A DNA stretch of 11,916 bases from Bacteroidota bacterium (GTDB taxonomy: Bacteria; Bacteroidota; Bacteroidia; J057), in the NCBI GenBank assembly GCA_003696875.1, contig RFHL01000583.1:1-11916 (forward strand), read 5' to 3'. Positions 8,901-11,916 of this stretch are shown one piece after another. The notes beneath the pieces were generated by a model. The model searched no databases, had not been told where the DNA came from, and was given only the letters and a program-made list of their open reading frames with translations. How positions within the stretch are numbered: the stretch's first letter is position 1; every line of letters starts with the position of its first letter. Made by a program: the position numbers and the translations under genes.

Positions 8901-9239
8901 GATGGCGGCAGTTTGCGCTGGGAGCCTCTGCCGCAAGCCCTTCAGGTGGCACCCATCCGGGAGTTTCTGGTGCGCGACTTCGATGGCGATGGGCTGGAGG
9001 ATGTGGTCGTGGCTGGTAACGATCATCGCTTTGATGTATCTACCGGGGTTTATGACGCCAATAAGGGGTTTGTGCTCCTGGGCCAGCCTGGAGAAGGGTT
9101 TAGCGTGCTCTCCGCCGCGGAGAGCGGCCTGCTTTTCCCTGGTCAGGTCGAAGACCTGCTGTTTTTTGATGATGATACCACGCGGTGGTTGGTTGCCGGG
9201 ATCAACCGGCAGCCTTTGCGGGTGTTTCGCTTGCGGTAG
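5961..9239 (+). CDS. FG-GAP/VCBS-repeat lipoprotein with ASPIC/UnbV domain
   Basis: Predicted exported, surface-anchored lipoprotein of 1092 residues. MPFFTRISLFLGLGLIIAC is a lipoprotein signal with the lipidated Cys at residue 19, which fixes the start at ATG 5961; the frame is open 120 bases further back, overlapping the susD remnant, but that extension would mask the signal. Seven Asp-rich FG-GAP loops of the D-x-[DN]-x-D-G-x-x-D type begin near residues 66, 118, 180, 250, 302, 389 and 474. An ASPIC/UnbV domain follows (about 505-590, with GAKVELWAGG and FGLGSQ), then seven more loops near 649, 701, 757, 813, 864, 898 and 1006. Such loops usually bind calcium and build beta-propellers, suggesting two propellers joined by ASPIC/UnbV. 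Residues 315-320 (DMLPEK) and about 381-415 (WSWSPLFADYDNDGDRDLLI, then TNGFPKDLTDKDF) are typical of the Bacteroidota CRTAC1/VCBS family, often encoded beside SusC/SusD. The exact role is unknown; an accessory ligand-binding or adhesion protein is likely. The strong terminator before the remnant suggests its own promoter or read-through; I see no clear promoter in 5845-5960. Confidence 0.92.
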   Translation: MPFFTRISLFLGLGLIIACGGPAPRFERIDASQTGIDFANVIEENDSINILNDEYLYNGGGVGAADLNGDGLTDLIFTGNHVPSRIYLNEGDFRFRDISSQAPGLDNGQWFSGVTIADFNGDGRPDFYLAATSNKDPLMRRNRLWIHQGNDAEGIPSFREMAEAFGVADTGYSVHAAALDYDLDGDLDLYVLNNVFSLAVPTNYREKIVDGSAANNDRFYRNNGDGTFTEVSREAGIVYEGYGLGLAVGDVNKDGYPDVFVSNDYIANDLLYLNQRDGTFRNMADSLLSYSSKFSMGNDMADINNDGQPDVMTLDMLPEKYSRKKQTINGNSYQFYLNDDQYGYQHQYVRNMVQLHSGFHGEKMLPYAEVGQMMGVFQTEWSWSPLFADYDNDGDRDLLITNGFPKDLTDKDFTNYKAQMHGYLATDAQIIARIPIVKVSNYAYEQVGPLQFENKTEEWGLSLPSFSNGAAFADLDNDGDLDYVVNNIDDPAFVYRNQSAEQGRQYLRVRLEGSGMNTAAIGAKVELWAGGRYQYYEHYLTRGYISSVEPVAHFGLGSQTMVDSLRVSWPGGQKETFLTEVAAGQVLTLRMAEAAPARPQPKASPRLFAEQPGLVPYRHQEDDYIDFFQAQRIIPRKFSQIGPCLAQGDLDGDGREDLLIGATNKEPTRVYLRQGEGFVPVEIPGLTDAKVCTESDLLILDLEGDGDQDVIALAGGYVSNDPAAYQHWAYVNQGDGHFERVQLPLPAFPASVVRPFDADGDGDSDLFVGAQIKRGFFPYAGPSYFLRNDGGTFKAVPEEGFDLGIVNDAVWTDIDGDGHSDLLIAREWQTLTALRNAGDGALAPMQVPGLDRYSGLWSGLLAIDIDQDGDDDYIAGNLGQNHRFEVSDRYPLSLYAVDVDDNGAIDPITSAYWRDDAGQMQEFPVNYLDELAAQSPFFRKAFTSYTQFSQSPVQTFLNTDTLPAEEVFRVNSTQSFFLYNDGGSLRWEPLPQALQVAPIREFLVRDFDGDGLEDVVVAGNDHRFDVSTGVYDANKGFVLLGQPGEGFSVLSAAESGLLFPGQVEDLLFFDDDTTRWLVAGINRQPLRVFRLR

Positions 9240-9325
9240 GAACGGAAGCCGGAGATTGGCCTTGCGTCCTCGAATGACCCTAGATCGAGCTACCCGAGAT
9301 AAAACAAGAGCGGTAGCCCCATTCA

Positions 9326-9357
9326 CCCGCGCTGGCAGGAATCCAGCGCGGGCGTTT
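9326..9357 (+). terminator. GC-rich hairpin between convergent genes, probable terminator
   Basis: CCCGCGCTGG (9326-9335) and CCAGCGCGGG (9343-9352) form a perfect 10-base-pair stem with a 7-base loop. On the plus strand only CGTTTG follows, a weak T-tract; on the minus strand there is none. Its location between two converging genes, 87 bases after the FG-GAP stop and 91 bases before the cyclase stop, supports a terminating or transcript-stabilising role, mainly for the plus-strand gene. Elsewhere in 9240-9443 I see only a weak 6-base inverted repeat (GCTACC 9289-9294, GGTAGC 9312-9317) and the palindrome at 9363. Confidence 0.5.
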
Positions 9358-9362
9358 GCCTC

Positions 9363-9374
9363 AATCGGCCGATT
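9363..9374. repeat. 12-base perfect palindrome
   Basis: AATCGGCCGATT reads identically on both strands and lies in the convergent intergenic region, just right of the GC-rich hairpin. GCCGATT recurs about 35 bases further right. It may be part of the terminator region, a binding site, or chance. Confidence 0.3.
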
Positions 9375-9443
9375 AGGAATGTGCGTTTCGTGCACAAAGG
9401 CCAGAGCCGATTGGCGCGATCCAGAGAGGATTTGCCCCCCACG

Positions 9444-11916
9444 TTATTTACTGAGCATCGTCTCCACGCCGGTCCAGTCTTTGGAAACCCCCTGATCCCG
9501 GGCCTGCAGGGCTCGCTGTAGGTAGAGGTGTGCGGCCTTATCCTCCGGATTGTGCTGGATGACCCGGGAAAACCCCTTCACAGCGGTTTCAAAATCCCGA
9601 TCAAAATAGGCTTGCAGTGCCTCGGCGAAGGCCGTGGACGTATCGGCTTTGCGCTGGGCTTGTTCGGGCGTATCGGCGGCCAGGAACTCATAGATGCCCA
9701 GGGGGGCGACCTTGCCCTTGACCAGGACCTGGCCCAGATAGCGATAGGCAAAGTCCTCCGGATTGGGGATGCCCGCCAGGGTAAATTCGCTGGTGATCAG
9801 GGCTGCTCCGTAATACTTGGTGAGGCCCTCCATCCGGGCGGCGGTATTGACGGTGTCGGAGACGACCCCTACATCCATGCGCAGGGTATCCCCGATGACC
9901 CCGAGCATCAGCGGGCCGCTATGCAGCCCGATGCCGGTCTGTATGGGTTGCCGCCCTTTGAGGACGCGCTCAGCGTTGTACACCCGCAGGGTTTCCTGTA
10001 TCTGAATGGCGGCCTCGACGGCATCCCGGGGAGAACTCACCCCGGGCTCGGGCGGCATAAAGAGCGCCATCACCCCATCACCAAAGTACTGATTGACAAA
10101 GCCTCTGTTGGCTTTGATGATGGGACCTACGCGGCCCAGGTAGGCATTGAGAAAACGAAAGTTTTCGCGGGGGGTCATTTGCTCGGAGAGGGTCGTATAG
10201 CCCCGGATATCCGAGAAGAAGACGGTGACTTCTTTTTCGACCTGATCCCCGAGGTGCACGTCCAGGATGCTGTCGTGGCCCAGAGAGTGCAGAAATTCAT
10301 AGGGGACAAAGCGTGCCGTGGCTGAGTTAATTTTCTGCTGTATGGCCAGGTTTTCCTGCAGCGCGTCCCGCTTTTCCTTTTCCAATTGGTTTCGCTGGTT
10401 GCCTACTGCCAGGGCAAAGAGACTCAGCTGCAGGGCGATCCCGCCCTGCATGACAGTGGTGACAGTATCTTCGTCTATAAAGCGTTCCACATCCTGCATA
10501 AAGGCCCCTACGAAAAAGAACGTGATGGGTATGACCATCCCCAAGATCAGGAAGATGGAGGCCAGGAGGTAGAAACGGGCCGGACGGTAGCCACGGTTGA
10601 GGGCCTGTATGCCCCAGAAAAACATGAAAATGAGCGAAGTCACGATAAAAAGGGCCAGGAGGAACCCCACAGCGCCGATGATGATGATGCCCATCATATC
10701 CTGCTTCGTGCGGATCCCGATTCCGACGGCCATAATGAGGGCCATGCCTGTCAGGAGGATCTGCATGACCCGCGAGGGCCAGATCCAGCCCGGGAGATGT
10801 TCCTGAAAATTGAGATAGGCCGCCGAGAAGCGATACAGCCCAATGCAGGCCAGCCAGACCGCGAGCAGATACAAGTAACCCGGATCAATGACCGTCAGGG
10901 GAATGTACTCCGGGACGTAGTTGGACGTCACGATAAAGATGCTCAGCCCCAGGATGTAGAGGACGTAGTTGCCATAGATGGCGTCCCGGGTAGAAATGAA
11001 GAACAACAGAAAGTACATCAGCTGGATCAGGACGATCCCCTGGAAGATCCCGTTGACAAAGCGGTCTTGCGCACGGTCCTCGGCATATGCAAAGTAGGAG
11101 ACATGCGAGAGCCGAACCCGCACCGGCGGGTCCTCCTGATTGGGGCCGGCCAGCCGGACCAGCACCCATAGCGCCTCCTGGTCAGGCAGATATAGCTGTA
11201 CCGTCGAAGGGGAAGTCGGGATGCTTCTGGCCTCTGCCGGTACGGCATCTCCCGTGCGGGCATGGTCCAGCAATTGGCCCTGGCCATAGAGATACACATC
11301 TACGGTGTCCCAACCACTGAGCTCCCGGCCCACGGCAAAAAACTGGTTCCTACCCCTGTCTGTCTCATGCCTGAGCCGGACGACTATCCAGTATGCTCCT
11401 TCAAAAGCGGCTAATTCCCCCTCTATGTTATCGTCCAATTGAAAAGGAAGGCTGTCCAGGCCCGTCAGGATGGCCGCTGGGGTCAGCTTTCCGCTGCTGT
11501 CCCGCAGGATTCGGGTGCGTTCGACTAAGCCCATGCGGGTTTTATCGGGGTCTGTGGCGAGTTGGCGCCACAGGGCCCTGGTATCATACCCATAGGCGAC
11601 CTTTAGCGCTTTTTCGAGTTGAAGCATGCTGTCATGGGCCGTGTACCGGCGCTGCCGTCGCAAGATCAGGCGGGCATGACGTAGGGCCTCCAGCCAGACG
11701 GCGGTATCGGCCTGGGCTTCGGCCTGTTTGACCCATGCCAGGGCCTTTTCCCAGCTTTTCTGGATCACCGCCGTATCCCGGCGGCTGCTCTCTAGCATGC
11801 TGTCTCTCCAGGCCAGGGCATCCAGCTGGGCCTGGCGCAGCGCAGCAGTATCTGGCGGTGCCTGTAGGCTGTCCGGCTGTCCGTAGACAGGCAGGACCTG
11901 GCCCAGACCCCATAGC
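9444..11916 (-). CDS. 7TMR-DISM sensor fused to class III nucleotide cyclase (5' end cut off)
   Basis: Inner-membrane signalling protein expected to make cyclic AMP or cyclic GMP in response to a periplasmic cue. At least 823 residues are visible; the frame stays open to the window edge. The first visible residues, LWGLGQVLPVYGQPD, look like the end of a signal peptide, so the true start is probably close outside. Numbering from the internal Met at 11798: helical, Ala-rich periplasmic segment (1-100), 7TMR-DISMED2-like domain (about 105-235), seven membrane helices (about 248-466), a short coiled coil (468-490), the linker RFVPYEFLHSLG (496-507), then the cyclase (about 520-705). The cyclase keeps metal-binding Asp530 (FFSDIRGYT) and Asp574 (YFGDG), and Asn651 and Arg655 (VNTAAR) for transition-state binding, so it should be active. 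Gln570 and Gly644 occupy the base-selecting positions where adenylate cyclases usually have Lys and Asp/Thr, so the product is uncertain. A TPR-like tail (724-768) ends the protein. The gene converges with the FG-GAP gene, so it is not in that operon. Confidence 0.92.
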   Translation of the reverse strand, partial: LWGLGQVLPVYGQPDSLQAPPDTAALRQAQLDALAWRDSMLESSRRDTAVIQKSWEKALAWVKQAEAQADTAVWLEALRHARLILRRQRRYTAHDSMLQLEKALKVAYGYDTRALWRQLATDPDKTRMGLVERTRILRDSSGKLTPAAILTGLDSLPFQLDDNIEGELAAFEGAYWIVVRLRHETDRGRNQFFAVGRELSGWDTVDVYLYGQGQLLDHARTGDAVPAEARSIPTSPSTVQLYLPDQEALWVLVRLAGPNQEDPPVRVRLSHVSYFAYAEDRAQDRFVNGIFQGIVLIQLMYFLLFFISTRDAIYGNYVLYILGLSIFIVTSNYVPEYIPLTVIDPGYLYLLAVWLACIGLYRFSAAYLNFQEHLPGWIWPSRVMQILLTGMALIMAVGIGIRTKQDMMGIIIIGAVGFLLALFIVTSLIFMFFWGIQALNRGYRPARFYLLASIFLILGMVIPITFFFVGAFMQDVERFIDEDTVTTVMQGGIALQLSLFALAVGNQRNQLEKEKRDALQENLAIQQKINSATARFVPYEFLHSLGHDSILDVHLGDQVEKEVTVFFSDIRGYTTLSEQMTPRENFRFLNAYLGRVGPIIKANRGFVNQYFGDGVMALFMPPEPGVSSPRDAVEAAIQIQETLRVYNAERVLKGRQPIQTGIGLHSGPLMLGVIGDTLRMDVGVVSDTVNTAARMEGLTKYYGAALITSEFTLAGIPNPEDFAYRYLGQVLVKGKVAPLGIYEFLAADTPEQAQRKADTSTAFAEALQAYFDRDFETAVKGFSRVIQHNPEDKAAHLYLQRALQARDQGVSKDWTGVETMLSK

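Noticed and set aside
9107..9125. Hairpin GCTCTCCG / CGGAGAGC
   Set aside because: Lies inside the FG-GAP coding sequence with no T-run; it reflects codon choice rather than a terminator.
6003..9395. 1130-residue open frame on the minus strand opposite the FG-GAP lipoprotein
   Set aside because: It is a shadow of the repeated Asp-Gly loop codons (strings of IAIDV/VVVDV-like residues); the plus-strand protein has signal, domains and lipobox.
9528..11171. Plus-strand open frames opposite the cyclase
   Set aside because: Antisense shadows; the minus-strand product has clear membrane helices and a cyclase active site.
1..11916. Search for CRISPR arrays, tRNA genes, insertion sequences, phage or toxin-antitoxin genes
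   Set aside because: No spaced repeat array, tRNA cloverleaf, transposase or terminal inverted repeats were seen; all coding space is accounted for by the genes listed.

Overview
The window looks like chromosomal DNA of a Bacteroidota bacterium. The main evidence is an adjacent SusC/RagA-type TonB-dependent receptor and SusD/RagB-type surface lipoprotein, a pairing typical of that phylum, and the absence of Shine-Dalgarno-like sequence before the gene starts. The fairly GC-rich coding sequence, together with a large FG-GAP/ASPIC-UnbV lipoprotein beside the Sus pair, recalls Saprospiria (Lewinella-like) or related marine/environmental lineages. That narrower placement is inference.

Layout. 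Positions 1-461 hold no convincing gene: a possible terminator of something upstream (14-76), then a leader with a 13-base direct repeat (297-323) and a hairpin (365-386). The receptor (462-3623) and its SusD partner (3654-5378) follow 30 bases apart as an operon, which a strong hairpin terminator closes (5402-5438). Next is a wrecked second susD (5462-5844). It keeps the lipobox region, about 70 residues of the N-terminal part and the last ~20 residues; the middle ~450 residues are gone, and the signal-peptide region appears frameshifted. Then comes a 1092-residue lipoprotein (5961-9239) with 14 Asp-rich calcium-binding-type loops in two sets of seven around an ASPIC/UnbV domain. A 204-base convergent intergenic region with a GC-rich hairpin and a 12-base palindrome separates it from a minus-strand gene that runs off the right edge. 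That gene encodes a 7TMR-DISM membrane sensor fused to a class III nucleotide cyclase (9444 to beyond 11916).

How it fits together. The receptor and SusD lipoprotein should form an outer-membrane import complex for an oligomeric nutrient, probably a glycan or peptide. The FG-GAP lipoprotein is plausibly a surface-exposed accessory protein of the same kind of system. No degradative enzyme, sigma/anti-sigma pair or hybrid two-component regulator lies in the window, so the substrate cannot be inferred. The susD remnant shows that this locus once carried a second Sus-type system, or a second SusD, that has been deleted. The cyclase is convergent with the rest and probably an independent signalling gene; two residues that normally set its base preference look atypical. 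I did not find a clearly new biological system. The susD relic, the cyclase active-site substitutions and the structured leader are the points most worth checking.
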